Shown here in pieces: positions 35,210 to 45,900 of a DNA stretch of 54,675 bases (position 1 is the first letter of the stretch; each line of letters begins with the position of its first letter). Origin of the DNA: Alphaproteobacteria bacterium (lineage in GTDB: Bacteria; Pseudomonadota; Alphaproteobacteria; Pelagibacterales; Pelagibacteraceae); the NCBI GenBank assembly GCA_016870175.1, contig VGCG01000004.1, forward strand, positions 1 to 54,675, written 5' to 3'. Made by a program: the position numbers and the translations under genes. Below the pieces are notes generated by a model. The model saw nothing but the letters and a program-made list of their open reading frames with translations. It had not been told where the DNA came from and made no database searches.

Positions 35210-38200
35210 ATGATTGAAAAATTTATTGTTCCAGACATTGGAGATTTTGAAAATGTAGAAATAGTTGAAATTTTAGTAAATAAAGGAGATTTAATAAAAA
35301 TAAATGATCCTGTCGTTACAATAGAAAGCGATAAATCTAGCATTGAAATTCCTTCAACAGTCAACGGTGAAATAGAAACCATAAATGTTAAAGTTGGAGA
35401 CAAAGTTTCTAAGGGTGATTTATTGTTAACAATTATTTCATCAAATAATGGATTAACTGATAAGATAATTCCAAAAGAAACTGAAACTATTATAAAACAA
35501 GCTGAAGCCACTTTAGAAAAAAATAAAATTCATGAACAAACTTTATTAGATTTAACTAAAGAAAAAAAAAATTCTATAAATCAAGTCACAAATATTTATG
35601 ATACTGATCCTCTAGAAACTCAGGATTGGCTTGACTCTCTCAACGCAGTGATTCAACAAAATGGTAATCAAAGAGCAAATTTTTTAATTAAAGAATTGAT
35701 TAATCAAGCATATTTAAAAGGAGCAAATATTCCCTATACGCAAAATACACCTTATTTAAATACAATTCCTCCTGAAGCAGAAATAAAATCAACTGGAGAT
35801 CAAAACATTGAAAGAAGGATAAGATCCTTAATTAGATGGAATGCGGCAGCTATGGTAGTTAGAGCAAATAAAAAATTCCCAGAACTTGGCGGTCACATAG
35901 GAACTTTTGCTTCAGCAGCAACATTGTACGATGTTGGTATGAATCATTTTTGGAGAGCTAAAAATAATAAATTTGGAGGAGACTTAATTTATTTTCAAGG
36001 ACATAGTGCTCCAGGAATATATGCTAGAGCATTTTTAGAAGGCAGGTTAAATGAAAAACAATTAGATAGTTTTAGGCAAGAAGTTCAACCAGGTGGCTTA
36101 TCATCATATCCACATCCTTGGTTAATGCCTAATTTTTGGCAATTTCCAACTGTATCAATGGGATTAGGCCCTATGCTTGCGATTTACCAAGCAAGATTTA
36201 TGAAATATTTAATTAACCGAAAATTAATTAAGGAAGAGGGTAGAAAAGTCTGGGTTTTTCTTGGTGATGGAGAAATGGATGAGCCTGAGTCCATGGGTGC
36301 AATTGGTTTAGCTGCAAGAGAGAATTTAAATAATTTAATATTTGTTATAAATTGCAATCTTCAAAGACTCGATGGACCAGTTAGAGGGAATGGAAAAATT
36401 ATTCAAGAATTAGAGGGAAGTTTCAGAGGCGCGGGCTGGAATGTAATAAAAGTTATTTGGGGTTCATACTGGGACCCTTTAATTGCTAACGATAAAACTG
36501 GGCATCTAATTAAGGTTATGAATGAAACAGTTGATGGAGAATATCAAGCAATGAAAGCAAGGGATGGTGCTTATGTTAGAGAAAAGTTTTTTGGTAAATA
36601 CCCAGAGACAAAAGCGCTAGTCTCTAGTTTGCAGGATACAGATATTTGGAGATTAAATAGAGGTGGACATGATCCGCATAAAGTTTATGCAGCTTATGAC
36701 CAAGCATCAAAAAATCAAAATGGTCCAACAGTTATTTTGGCAAAAACTATCAAAGGTTATGGTATGGGTAAAACTGGTGAAAGTGTTAATACTTCACACC
36801 AAACTAAAAAATTAGATGTAGATGATTTGTTATACTACCGAGATCGGTTTGATGTTCCTTTAACTGATGAGCAAGTAAAAAATATTCAATATTTCAAACC
36901 TAATGAGAACTCTCCTGAAATAAAGTATATTAAAGAAAGAAGAATAAGACTTGGGGGTTTTATACCTCAAAGAAGTATTTATTCAAAACCTATAAAAGCG
37001 CCTCCAAAAGATATCTTTGATTTTATGAAAGTGTCAACTGGTGAAAAAGAAATGTCTACTACAATGGCACTGGTAAGAATTTTAACTAGTTTATTAAGAG
37101 ATAAAAATATTTCGCCAAGGTTAGTTCCAATTATTCCAGATGAAGCAAGAACTTTTGGAATGGAAGGTTTTTTTCAAAAAATAGGAATATATGCACACGA
37201 AGGCCAAAAATATGAACCTGAAGATTTTGCTCAATTAACGTCTTATAGAGAGGAAAAAAGTGGACAAGTTTTAGAGGAAGGAATTAATGAAGCAGGAGCT
37301 ATGTCATCGTGGATTGCAGCTGCCACATCATACACTAATCACGATATTGAAATGATACCTATTTACATTTTTTATTCAATGTTCGGCTTTCAGAGAGTTG
37401 GAGATCTAGCTTATGCAGCTGGAGACAGTAGGGCTAGAGGCTTTTTAATTGGAGCTACCTCTGGCAGAACTACTTTAGCTGGTGAGGGTTTGCAACATCA
37501 GGATGGGCATAGTCATTTATTAGCCTCAGCAATTCCAAACTGTGTTACATATGATCCAACTTTTCATTACGAACTAGCGGTGATTTTCAGAGAGGGTCTT
37601 GTGAGAATGCACGAAAAAAATGAAAATGTTTTTTATTATATAACCACAATGAATGAAAACTATTCTCATCCTGAAATGCCCAAGTACAAAAATTGTGAGG
37701 AAGGAATTTTAAAAGGGATGTATAAAATTAAAGAGTATGACAAATACAAAAAAACTAAAATTCAACTTTTGGGCTCAGGTGCCATTTTAAGAGAAATGAT
37801 GGCTGCTGCAGAAATTCTCCAAAACGATTATCAAATAGATAGTGAAATATGGAGTGTTACTAGCTTTAATGAGTTGAGAAAAGACGGAATGGAAGTTGAA
37901 AGATACAATCTTTTGAATCCAGATAAACAACAAAAAGTGTCATATTTAGAACAATGTTTAGGCCAAACAGAAGGACCGATAATGGCTGCCTCTGATTATA
38001 TTAGAGTTAATTCGGATCAAATTAGACCTTATACGAGAAAGAGTTTTTACTCTTTGGGTACAGATGGTTTTGGAAGAAGTGATACAAGAAAAAATTTGAG
38101 AAAATTTTTTGAAATTGATAAAGAACATTTAGTAGTTTATGGATTAAGTATACTTGCAAAAGAACAATTAATATCTTCAAAATACGCAAAAGAGGCAATC

Positions 38201-38248
38201 AAAAAATTTAATATAGATAATAATAAACCTATGCCTACAAAACTATAA
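35210..38248 (+). CDS. aceE: Pyruvate dehydrogenase E1, homodimeric type, with N-terminal lipoyl domain
   Basis: The E1 component decarboxylates pyruvate with thiamine diphosphate and transfers the acetyl group to lipoyl-lysine. The 1012-residue protein is unusual. Residues 1-75 form a complete lipoyl domain with the lipoylation motif ESDKSSIEIP (Lys42), followed by a linker of about 50 residues. The remaining roughly 887 residues match the length and motifs of E. coli-type AceE: NIERRIRSLIRWNAAAMVVRANK, the ThDP/Mg motif GDGEMDEPES...NNLIFVINCNLQRLDGPVRG, FFGKYPETKALV, and EGLQHQDGHSHLLAS. No internal stop or frame break separates the parts. aceF follows one base after the stop. The AceE-type homodimeric E1 differs from the PdhA/PdhB type usual in alphaproteobacteria. 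Confidence 0.96.
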   Translation: MIEKFIVPDIGDFENVEIVEILVNKGDLIKINDPVVTIESDKSSIEIPSTVNGEIETINVKVGDKVSKGDLLLTIISSNNGLTDKIIPKETETIIKQAEATLEKNKIHEQTLLDLTKEKKNSINQVTNIYDTDPLETQDWLDSLNAVIQQNGNQRANFLIKELINQAYLKGANIPYTQNTPYLNTIPPEAEIKSTGDQNIERRIRSLIRWNAAAMVVRANKKFPELGGHIGTFASAATLYDVGMNHFWRAKNNKFGGDLIYFQGHSAPGIYARAFLEGRLNEKQLDSFRQEVQPGGLSSYPHPWLMPNFWQFPTVSMGLGPMLAIYQARFMKYLINRKLIKEEGRKVWVFLGDGEMDEPESMGAIGLAARENLNNLIFVINCNLQRLDGPVRGNGKIIQELEGSFRGAGWNVIKVIWGSYWDPLIANDKTGHLIKVMNETVDGEYQAMKARDGAYVREKFFGKYPETKALVSSLQDTDIWRLNRGGHDPHKVYAAYDQASKNQNGPTVILAKTIKGYGMGKTGESVNTSHQTKKLDVDDLLYYRDRFDVPLTDEQVKNIQYFKPNENSPEIKYIKERRIRLGGFIPQRSIYSKPIKAPPKDIFDFMKVSTGEKEMSTTMALVRILTSLLRDKNISPRLVPIIPDEARTFGMEGFFQKIGIYAHEGQKYEPEDFAQLTSYREEKSGQVLEEGINEAGAMSSWIAAATSYTNHDIEMIPIYIFYSMFGFQRVGDLAYAAGDSRARGFLIGATSGRTTLAGEGLQHQDGHSHLLASAIPNCVTYDPTFHYELAVIFREGLVRMHEKNENVFYYITTMNENYSHPEMPKYKNCEEGILKGMYKIKEYDKYKKTKIQLLGSGAILREMMAAAEILQNDYQIDSEIWSVTSFNELRKDGMEVERYNLLNPDKQQKVSYLEQCLGQTEGPIMAASDYIRVNSDQIRPYTRKSFYSLGTDGFGRSDTRKNLRKFFEIDKEHLVVYGLSILAKEQLISSKYAKEAIKKFNIDNNKPMPTKL

Positions 38249-38249
38249 G

Positions 38250-39503
38250 ATGTCAGACCAAGAAATAAAGGTTCCCAATTTAGGTGATTTTAAGAATGTT
38301 GAGGTCATTGAAGTATTAGTTTCAAACGGTCAATTAATAAAAAAAAATGACCCTTTAATAACTATTGAAAGTGATAAGTCTAGTGTTGAAATTCCATCAT
38401 CTTTAGATGGAAAAATTAAGTCGGTAAATATTAAGGTAGGAGATAAAGTTTCTGAAGGAGATATCATATTGATTTTAGATGCTATGGAGGAAATCTCAAA
38501 AACTTCTATAAAAAAAGCAATTGTTTTAGATAAAAATTATGAAAAGAAAATAAATGATACTCCTAAAAAACCTTCTATCGAAATAGTTTCCTCAGGTTTA
38601 AAATTAGCTAGTCCAAAAGTAAGAAAATTTGCTAGAGAATTAGGTCTTAATATTGATCAAATTTCTGGAAGTGAGAAACAAGGAAGAATTATAGAAGATG
38701 ATATTAAAAATTTTGTTTCATCTCAAATTGGCAAAGGTTTAGAAAATAAAAAAATCGAAAGCAAAAAAATTATAGGTGATTTCTTGCATTCTGATTTTGG
38801 TGAGGTAGAGGTTAAAGAGATACCAAGAATTAAAAAATTAACAGCACACTATTTGACTAATTCTTGGACCACTATTCCTCATGTAACTAATCACGATGAT
38901 ATAGATATTACAGAAATGGAAGATTTCAGAAATTCTCTAAAGGATATCTACACTGGTGAAAAAAAGAAAATTACCCCTCTAGCTTTTATTATTAAAGCTT
39001 TAGTTGCCTCTCTTAAAAAGTTTCCAAATTTTAATTCATCTATTGATAATATTGAAAGTGGTAAAATGACATTAAAAAAATATTATCATATAGGTATTGC
39101 TGTTGAAACACAAAATGGATTAATGGTTCCTAAAATCAGAAATGCCGATAATAAAAATATTTTGTTTATTAGTGAAGAAGTTAAAACAATAAGTAATTTA
39201 TGTAGAAATCTAAAAATTGACAAAAAAGAATTATTTGGTGGTTCTATGACTATTACAAGCCTAGGAGGAATAGGAGGCTCTTATTTTACACCCATCATAA
39301 ATTTTCCTGAGGTAGCAATTCTAGGAGTTGGTAAGATTCAAAAAAAATCAATTTATTTTGATGGAAAATTTCAAACAAGAACAATGCTACCAATTTCACT
39401 ATCTTATGATCATAGAATAATAGATGGTGCCGAGGCAGCTAGATTTAATAATGATCTCAAAGATAATCTAGGCAAAAATTTTGCTTACAAGCTTGCAGTA
39501 TAA
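38250..39503 (+). CDS. aceF: Pyruvate dehydrogenase E2, dihydrolipoamide acetyltransferase
   Basis: E2 forms the core of the pyruvate dehydrogenase complex and transfers acetyl groups to CoA. The 417 residues contain one lipoyl domain (residues 1-76, ESDKSSVEIP with Lys43) and a peripheral-subunit-binding domain (SPKVRKFARELGLNIDQISGSEKQGRIIEDDI). The catalytic domain ends in SYDHRIIDGAEAARF with the active-site His and Asp. Only one lipoyl domain is present, where E. coli has three. The lpdA (E3) gene is not in this window. The lipoyl domain is 43/71 identical, by hand alignment, to the one on AceE. It is followed by an EamA gene 24 bp later. Confidence 0.96.
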   Translation: MSDQEIKVPNLGDFKNVEVIEVLVSNGQLIKKNDPLITIESDKSSVEIPSSLDGKIKSVNIKVGDKVSEGDIILILDAMEEISKTSIKKAIVLDKNYEKKINDTPKKPSIEIVSSGLKLASPKVRKFARELGLNIDQISGSEKQGRIIEDDIKNFVSSQIGKGLENKKIESKKIIGDFLHSDFGEVEVKEIPRIKKLTAHYLTNSWTTIPHVTNHDDIDITEMEDFRNSLKDIYTGEKKKITPLAFIIKALVASLKKFPNFNSSIDNIESGKMTLKKYYHIGIAVETQNGLMVPKIRNADNKNILFISEEVKTISNLCRNLKIDKKELFGGSMTITSLGGIGGSYFTPIINFPEVAILGVGKIQKKSIYFDGKFQTRTMLPISLSYDHRIIDGAEAARFNNDLKDNLGKNFAYKLAV

Positions 39504-39527
39504 TTAATAAAAACGAAAAGAATAAAT

Positions 39528-40415
39528 GTGAGCAATTCATTTTCAATTATTTCTGCATTAGTTGCTACTCTTATTTGGGGTACCGCTTTTATTGCTCAAG
39601 ATACAGGAATGGATAATATTGGACCCTTAACATTTAATGCGTCTAGATTTTTTTTGGGATTTATAGCAGTTTTGCCATTTGCTTTATTTTTTGAGGGTAA
39701 AAAAATCATAAAAGAAATTAAATTAAATAAAAAAAATTTTATTAGACTTTTAACAGTCATGAGTGCTTCAATTTTTTTAGGAACTTCTCTTCAGCAAGTA
39801 GCTCTTCAATATACAAATGTTGCTAATGCTGCATTTTTTACCGGATTTTATGTTCTTTTTGTTCCTATACTGTTATATTTTATTTATTCTAAAAAAGTGC
39901 ATTGGAGCATTTGGCCTTCAATAGCAATTTATTTTGTTGGTGCTTATCTTTTAAGCAATATTTTTAATACAAAGATTATGTTAGGTGATGGGTTGATAAT
40001 TTTATGTTCTTTTTTTTGGGCCGTTCATATTATTTTTGTAGGGAAATTTATGGAAATATTTGATATCCCGATTTTTTTTTCAGCGGTTCAAGCTTTCATT
40101 GTTGGAATATTATCAATTTTATTTGCATATTTATTTGAAGAAATTAATTTTTCTAAAATTTTTTTAGAAAGATCATCTATAATATATGCAGGTGTATTAT
40201 CAGGAGGAATTGCTTTTACACTACAAATGTTTGCTCAAAGAAATATTGAAGAGGCACCAGCCGCGATTATTTATTCTTTAGAAGCGGTGTTTGCGGCATT
40301 AGCAGCGTGGATAATACTTAATCAAATACTTCAAATACACGATATAATAGGATGTATTTTGATCTTTATGGCAATACTATTTTCTCAATTAGTGCCAATT
40401 ATTAAAAAAAGCTAA
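39528..40415 (+). CDS. EamA-family (DMT) membrane transporter
   Basis: The 295-residue protein has about ten hydrophobic segments arranged as two EamA repeats, each with the TLIWGTAFIAQ-type start and the GVLSGGIAFTLQMFAQRNIEEAPAAIIYSLEAVFAALAAWIIL-type end. Such proteins export or import small metabolites; the substrate cannot be predicted. It starts at GTG (39528), since the overlapping ATG at 39526 is followed at once by a stop. It is convergent with uppP (4-bp overlap). Confidence 0.85.
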   Translation: MSNSFSIISALVATLIWGTAFIAQDTGMDNIGPLTFNASRFFLGFIAVLPFALFFEGKKIIKEIKLNKKNFIRLLTVMSASIFLGTSLQQVALQYTNVANAAFFTGFYVLFVPILLYFIYSKKVHWSIWPSIAIYFVGAYLLSNIFNTKIMLGDGLIILCSFFWAVHIIFVGKFMEIFDIPIFFSAVQAFIVGILSILFAYLFEEINFSKIFLERSSIIYAGVLSGGIAFTLQMFAQRNIEEAPAAIIYSLEAVFAALAAWIILNQILQIHDIIGCILIFMAILFSQLVPIIKKS

Positions 40416-41176
40416 TAAATTATCCAAAACAATATTAAAGCTATTATAATTCTATAAACTACAAATACATTCATTGAAAATTTATTAATATAAATTAGAA
40501 AAAATCTAATTGTTAAATAAGAAAAAATAAAAGATAAAATTGTAGATATTACAATAAGGTAATCAAAATGTTGTGGTTGATCAAAAATATCTTTTAATCC
40601 CAAAAAGCTTGCTCCACTAAGAGCTGGTATAGAAAGTAAAAAAGAAATTTTACTAGAGTCTACTCTATTAAATTTTAGAATTCTTGCAGCCGATATTGTT
40701 ATTCCGGCTCTACTTACGCCTGGAATTAAAGATAATATTTGAAAAAAACCAATAAAAAGGACTGATTTAAAATTTAAGTTTGTCGAAATTTTTTTATCGA
40801 GCTGGTTTTTGTCAGCAATATAGAGAATTATGCCAAATATTAATGTCGTCCAAGCAATTATTTTAATATCTCTTAGTAAATAAATTATTTTTGTAGAATA
40901 CAATAAATATCCAAATAAGATTAAGGGAACTGAGCCAATTAGAATTAATGATAAAAGTTTTTTATTATTTTTTAGATCAAATAAATCTTTTCTAAAAAAA
41001 AAAATTATTGCAAACAATGAACCTAAATGAAGACTTATATCCATTAAAAGTGATCCTGATTTTAACTCATATAATTTTTCAATAATGATTAAATGCGCAG
41101 AGGAACTAATTGGCAAAAACTCAGTTATTCCCTGAATAATTGACAAAATAAAAATCTCTAAAATACTTTGAAACAT
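40412..41176 (-). CDS. uppP: Undecaprenyl-diphosphatase UppP (BacA)
   Basis: UppP is the integral-membrane enzyme that dephosphorylates undecaprenyl diphosphate, recycling the lipid carrier for peptidoglycan and polysaccharide synthesis. The 254 residues show the family motifs QGITEFLPISSSAHLIIIEKL (the E/Q-rich and SSSAH motifs) and IPGVSRAGITISAARI (PGxSRSG-like). The remainder is membrane helices. Convergent with the EamA gene, divergent from gltD across a 358-bp spacer. Confidence 0.95.
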   Translation of the reverse strand: MFQSILEIFILSIIQGITEFLPISSSAHLIIIEKLYELKSGSLLMDISLHLGSLFAIIFFFRKDLFDLKNNKKLLSLILIGSVPLILFGYLLYSTKIIYLLRDIKIIAWTTLIFGIILYIADKNQLDKKISTNLNFKSVLFIGFFQILSLIPGVSRAGITISAARILKFNRVDSSKISFLLSIPALSGASFLGLKDIFDQPQHFDYLIVISTILSFIFSYLTIRFFLIYINKFSMNVFVVYRIIIALILFWIIY

Positions 41177-41226
41177 ATTAATTTATTAATTTATAAAATT
41201 TTCATTTAAAACAAATGAATTTAGAA

Positions 41227-41451
41227 ATATTAGTTATGCAATTCTTAAATTTAATTGTTATAGCTAGACTTAGACTTAGGTATCAAATTTTGGCTAAACT
41301 GGAACTTTTTAACATTCTCGAGCCTCTTAAGTGAGTAGTCTGCCCTAATTAAGCAAGAAAATTAGGGTAAGAATACTTAAGGTTTAATAAATTCTCTTTA
41401 TGGGAGGTTTAAGTTTCGTAATTGTTGAGTTGAACAGTCAGCAACTAATAT
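41227..41451 (+). ncRNA. Candidate structured RNA (long rod, 6S-like) between uppP and gltD
   Basis: The 358-bp spacer 41177-41534 can fold on the plus strand into a nested rod: 41227-41235 with 41443-41451 (ATATTAGTT/AACTAATAT), 41239-41243 with 41420-41424, 41244-41249 with 41408-41413, 41286-41290 with 41389-41393, 41295-41299 with 41382-41386, 41326-41332 with 41375-41381 (CTTAAGT/ACTTAAG), and 41343-41350 with 41360-41367 (CCCTAATT/AATTAGGG, 8 perfect pairs). A large one-sided bubble (41300-41325) precedes the inner helices, as in 6S RNA. It might instead be a gltD leader. The whole fold was assembled by hand. Nearby, TTCATTT/AAATGAA (41201-41219) forms a separate short hairpin. Confidence 0.45.
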
Positions 41452-41534
41452 AAATAAAGGTCATAATTATTGACTAATTTTGAACTTTAATTAATAAAAA
41501 TCATTATATATGCTGTTAAAAATTATATTATTTT

Positions 41535-42974
41535 ATGTCTAATAAAATGTTGAGTTTTGTTAAAATAGGTCAGCAAACGCCTGAAAAAAGGAATATTAAT
41601 GAGAGAAAAAACGATTTTAATGAAATTTATAAGGAGTTTATTTTTGAAAAAGCAAAAGAACAATCAAGTAGATGCTCCCAATGTGGTGTTCCATTTTGTC
41701 AAATACATTGCCCTTTAAGTAATAATATACCAGACTGGCTTAAGTTAAGCGCAGAAGGTAGGTTGAGAGAGGCCTATGAGTTATCTCAAAGTACAAATAA
41801 TATGCCAGAAGTTTGTGGAAGAATATGTCCCCAGGATAGGCTGTGTGAGGGTAATTGTGTAATTGAGAAGTCAGGCCACGGTACAGTCACGATAGGTTCG
41901 ATCGAAAAATTTATCACTGATAATGCCTGGGAACAAGGATGGATAAAACCTATTAAAGTTTTACATGAAAAAAATCAAACTATAGGAATTATAGGAGCAG
42001 GTCCAGCTGGTTTATCAGCTGCTGAGGAGTTAAGAAAAAATGGATATAAAATTACAGTTTACGATAAATATGATCGTGCGGGTGGATTATTAATTTACGG
42101 TATTCCTAATTTTAAGTTAGAAAAACATATTGTTCAAAGAAGAACTCAACTTTTAAAAGATGGAGGAATTGAATTTATTCAAAATTTTGAGGTAGGAAAA
42201 GACTCAACTCTTGAAGAATTAAGAAAAAAACATGATGCAATATTAATTGCTACAGGCGTTTATAAGGCTAGAGAAGTTGATCTAAAAGGAAATGATTTAG
42301 AAAATATTTTTCCGGCGATGGATTTTTTAACAGCTTCTAATAAAAAAGAATTAGGAGACGTAGTTGAACTATTTGATAAAGGTATTTTAAATGCCATGGG
42401 TAAAGACGTAGTTGTGATTGGTGGAGGAGATACTGCAATGGACTGTGTAAGAACCTCTATTAGACAAAATGCTAAATCAGTAAAATGTTTATACAGGAGA
42501 AATAGAGAAAATATGCCTGGCTCAGTAAGAGAAGTTTTAAATGCTGAGGAGGAAGGTGTTGAGTTTGTTTGGTTATCCAGTCCAAAAGAATTCAAAGGTA
42601 CTAATAAAATTGAAAAATTAGTCGTTAATCAAATTAAGTTAGGAGAACCAGATGAAACTGGAAGACGTAGTCCGCAAGTTCAAGAGGGTTCAGATTATGA
42701 AATTAAAGCAGATATGATTATTAAAGCGCTTGGATTTGATCCTGAGGATCTTCCAAATTTATTCAATGCAAATGATTTACAGGTTACCAAATGGGGAACT
42801 ATAAAGACAGATTTTAATACTATGGAAACAAATTTAAAAGGTGTTTTTGCTGCTGGAGATATAGTCCGTGGGGCTTCGTTAGTTGTATGGGCTATCAAAG
42901 ATGGAAGAGATGCAGCCGCATCAATCAAAAAATATTTGGAAAACAAACAATTGCTTAGCTTCAAAGTAGCATAA
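41535..42974 (+). CDS. gltD: Glutamate synthase small subunit
   Basis: GltD carries FAD and [4Fe-4S] clusters and delivers NADPH electrons to GltB. The 479 residues begin with the Fe-S region CSQCGVPFCQIHCPL and GRICPQDRLCEGNC, then IGIIGAGPAGLSAAEELRKNG (FAD dinucleotide site) and VVVIGGGDTAMDCVRTS (NADPH site). AAGDIVRGASLVVWAIKDGRDAA closes the FAD fold. The ATG is at 41535, with a long untranslated stretch before it. The order gltD-gltB is reversed relative to the usual gltB-gltD; gltB starts inside its stop codon (TAATG). Confidence 0.96.
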   Translation: MSNKMLSFVKIGQQTPEKRNINERKNDFNEIYKEFIFEKAKEQSSRCSQCGVPFCQIHCPLSNNIPDWLKLSAEGRLREAYELSQSTNNMPEVCGRICPQDRLCEGNCVIEKSGHGTVTIGSIEKFITDNAWEQGWIKPIKVLHEKNQTIGIIGAGPAGLSAAEELRKNGYKITVYDKYDRAGGLLIYGIPNFKLEKHIVQRRTQLLKDGGIEFIQNFEVGKDSTLEELRKKHDAILIATGVYKAREVDLKGNDLENIFPAMDFLTASNKKELGDVVELFDKGILNAMGKDVVVIGGGDTAMDCVRTSIRQNAKSVKCLYRRNRENMPGSVREVLNAEEEGVEFVWLSSPKEFKGTNKIEKLVVNQIKLGEPDETGRRSPQVQEGSDYEIKADMIIKALGFDPEDLPNLFNANDLQVTKWGTIKTDFNTMETNLKGVFAAGDIVRGASLVVWAIKDGRDAAASIKKYLENKQLLSFKVA

Positions 42975-45900
42975 TGAGAAATTATAGAAAAAATTTAGAA
43001 CTGCTAAAAAAAAATCATATTTATTCAGAAGAAATGGAGCACGACTCATGTGGGGTTGGATTAATTGCCTCCACAGAGGGTAAAAAATCAAGGAAAGTAG
43101 TGGAGTATGGAATTGAAGCTTTAAAAGCTGTTTGGCACAGAGGTGCCGTTGATGCTGATGGCAAAACTGGAGATGGAGCAGGTATTCATGTTGAAATACC
43201 AAAAGAATTTTTTATAGAAAAAATTGAAGTTACTGGACATGCATATGATACTGCGGAAATTTGTGTTGGGATGATTTTTTTGCCAAGAAATGATTATGAA
43301 GCCCAAGAAAATTGTAAAATAATAGTTGAGAGTGAACTTATAAAAAATAATTTTAGTATTTATGGTTGGAGACAAGTTCCTATAAATCCAAAAGTATTAG
43401 GACAAAAAGCTTACCAGACCATGCCAGAAATTATTCAAGTTTTATTTAAATCTAATGATTATGAGTTACTAAATAAAGAACTTGAAAGAAAAATATATGA
43501 AACAAGAAAAAAAATTGAAAATAAAGCGTTTCAATTATCTATAAATAATTTTTATATTTGTTCTATTAGTTCAAAATCAATAATTTATAAAGGTATGTTT
43601 CTTGCAGAGGCAATATCAGAATTTTATTTAGATTTAAAAGATGAGAGATTTATTTCCAGATATGCGATTTTTCACCAAAGATTTTCAACTAATACCGCAC
43701 CTAGTTGGAATCTAGCTCAGCCTTTTAGAGCATTGGCTCATAATGGTGAGATAAATACATTTAAAGGAAATAAAAATTGGATGAAGGTCCATGAACAAGA
43801 GATGAATAGTTCACTTTTTCAGGATATTGAAAATTTAAAACCAGTGATTCAACAAGGAGCCTCGGACTCGGCTGCCCTTGATAATGTTTTTGAACTATTA
43901 AATATCTCAGGTAAACCTGCCCCTCTCGCTAAGCTTATGTTGATCCCTGATGCTTGGTCAAAAAAAAGTAAAACATTAGCAAAAGACCATCAGCAATTAT
44001 TTAATTTTTTAAACAGTATTATGGAACCCTGGGATGGCCCAGCTGCAATTGCAGCAACTGACAACGAATGGGTCATAGTAGCTAATGATAGAAATGGGCT
44101 AAGACCACTCAGATATTCAATTACAAAAGATAAATTGCTTTTTGCTGGCTCCGAAACTGGAATGATCGAGTTGAATGAAAAAAAAATATTAACAAAAGGA
44201 AGACTTGGGCCAGGGGATGTTATCGGTATTAGAATAGAAAAAGGAAAATTATTTTCAAATAAAAAAATAAAAGATTATTTAGCTAAAGAATTTAAGAAAT
44301 TCAGTTCTCAAATAATAGATTTGGATGACAAATTAACAATTTCAAATGAAAAAAATCTATTTTCTGGAGAAGACCTTAGAAAAAGACAACATGCATTTGG
44401 TATAAGTTTAGAGGACTTAGAGTTTATTTTGCACCCAATGGTCGAGGAAGCCAAAGAGGCTGTCGGGTCAATGGGGGACGATACTCCGTTAGCAGTTTTA
44501 TCAGATAAATATAGACCATTACATCACTTTTTTAGACAAAATTTTAGTCAGGTGACTAATCCACCAATAGACTCATTAAGAGAAAATAAGGTAATGAGTT
44601 TAAAAACTAGATTTGGAAATCTAGGAAATATTCTAGATTTTGATGCTTTAACAAAAAAAAATATTTATGTTTTAAATAGTCCAATATTATCAAATTCCCA
44701 ATTTGATAAATTTATAAATTTTTTTGGTAAAAATTCAATAATTATTGATTGCACATTTTTAAAAGATCAAAATTTATTTGATGCCATTAATAAAATACAA
44801 AAGGAATCGGAGATAGCAGTTAGACAAGGGATATCTCAACTAATATTAAGTGATAAAAACTTATCAGAATCTAAACTTGTTATTCCTATGCTCTTATGTG
44901 TGGGAGCTATTAATTCTTTTTTAATTAAAAAAAAAATAAGAGGTTATGTATCAATTAATGTTCAATCTGGAGAAGCGTTAGATACTCATTCATTTGCTAC
45001 TTTAATTGGTGCAGGGGCAACAACTGTAAATCCATATTTAGCTTTCGATAGTTTATATCAAAGACATCAGAAAAAATTATTCGACCAATATAGTTTTGAT
45101 GAATGTGTTGAGAGATACATTAAATCTGTTAATGATGGTCTTCTTAAGATAATGTCAAAAATGGGCATTTCAGTTTTAAGCTCTTATCGAGGTGGGTGCA
45201 ATTTTGAAACAATTGGTTTAAGTAGAACAATAGTCTCAGATTATTTTCCTGGGGTTATATCCAAAATATCAGGCATAGGATTAACCGGTATTGAAAAAAA
45301 AATTAGAGCAATTCATAAAGATGCTTTCGAACCATCTGAGACAATCCTTCCAATAGGTGGAATTTATAGATATCGAAAAAATGGTGAAACTCATCAATAT
45401 CAAGGAAAATTAATTCACTTACTTCAGAGTGCAGTAGGGTCTAATTCTTATGATACGTACAAGAAATACGTAGAGGGAATTTATAATTTGCCTCCAATAA
45501 ATCTAAGAGACTTAATAAATTTTAGAAAAAAAAAGTTAAAATTGCCAGTTGATATTTCTGAAGTAGAACCAATTGAAAGTATTATGAAAAGGTTTGGAAG
45601 TGGAAGTATGTCTCATGGAGCTTTATCAAAAGAGGCTCATGAAACATTAGCAATAGCCATGAATAGAATTAGAGGTGCTTCTTGCAGCGGAGAAGGAGGA
45701 GAAGACGAAATTAGGTTCAAATCATCAAATGGAGGAGATAATGCAAATTCAAGAGTTAAGCAGATAGCATCAGCTAGATTTGGAGTGACGATAAATTATC
45801 TTAATAATTGTAACGAGATTGAAATAAAAATTGCTCAAGGAGCAAAGCCAGGAGAAGGGGGACAATTGCCTGGTTTTAAAGTTACGGAGGAAATTGCAAG

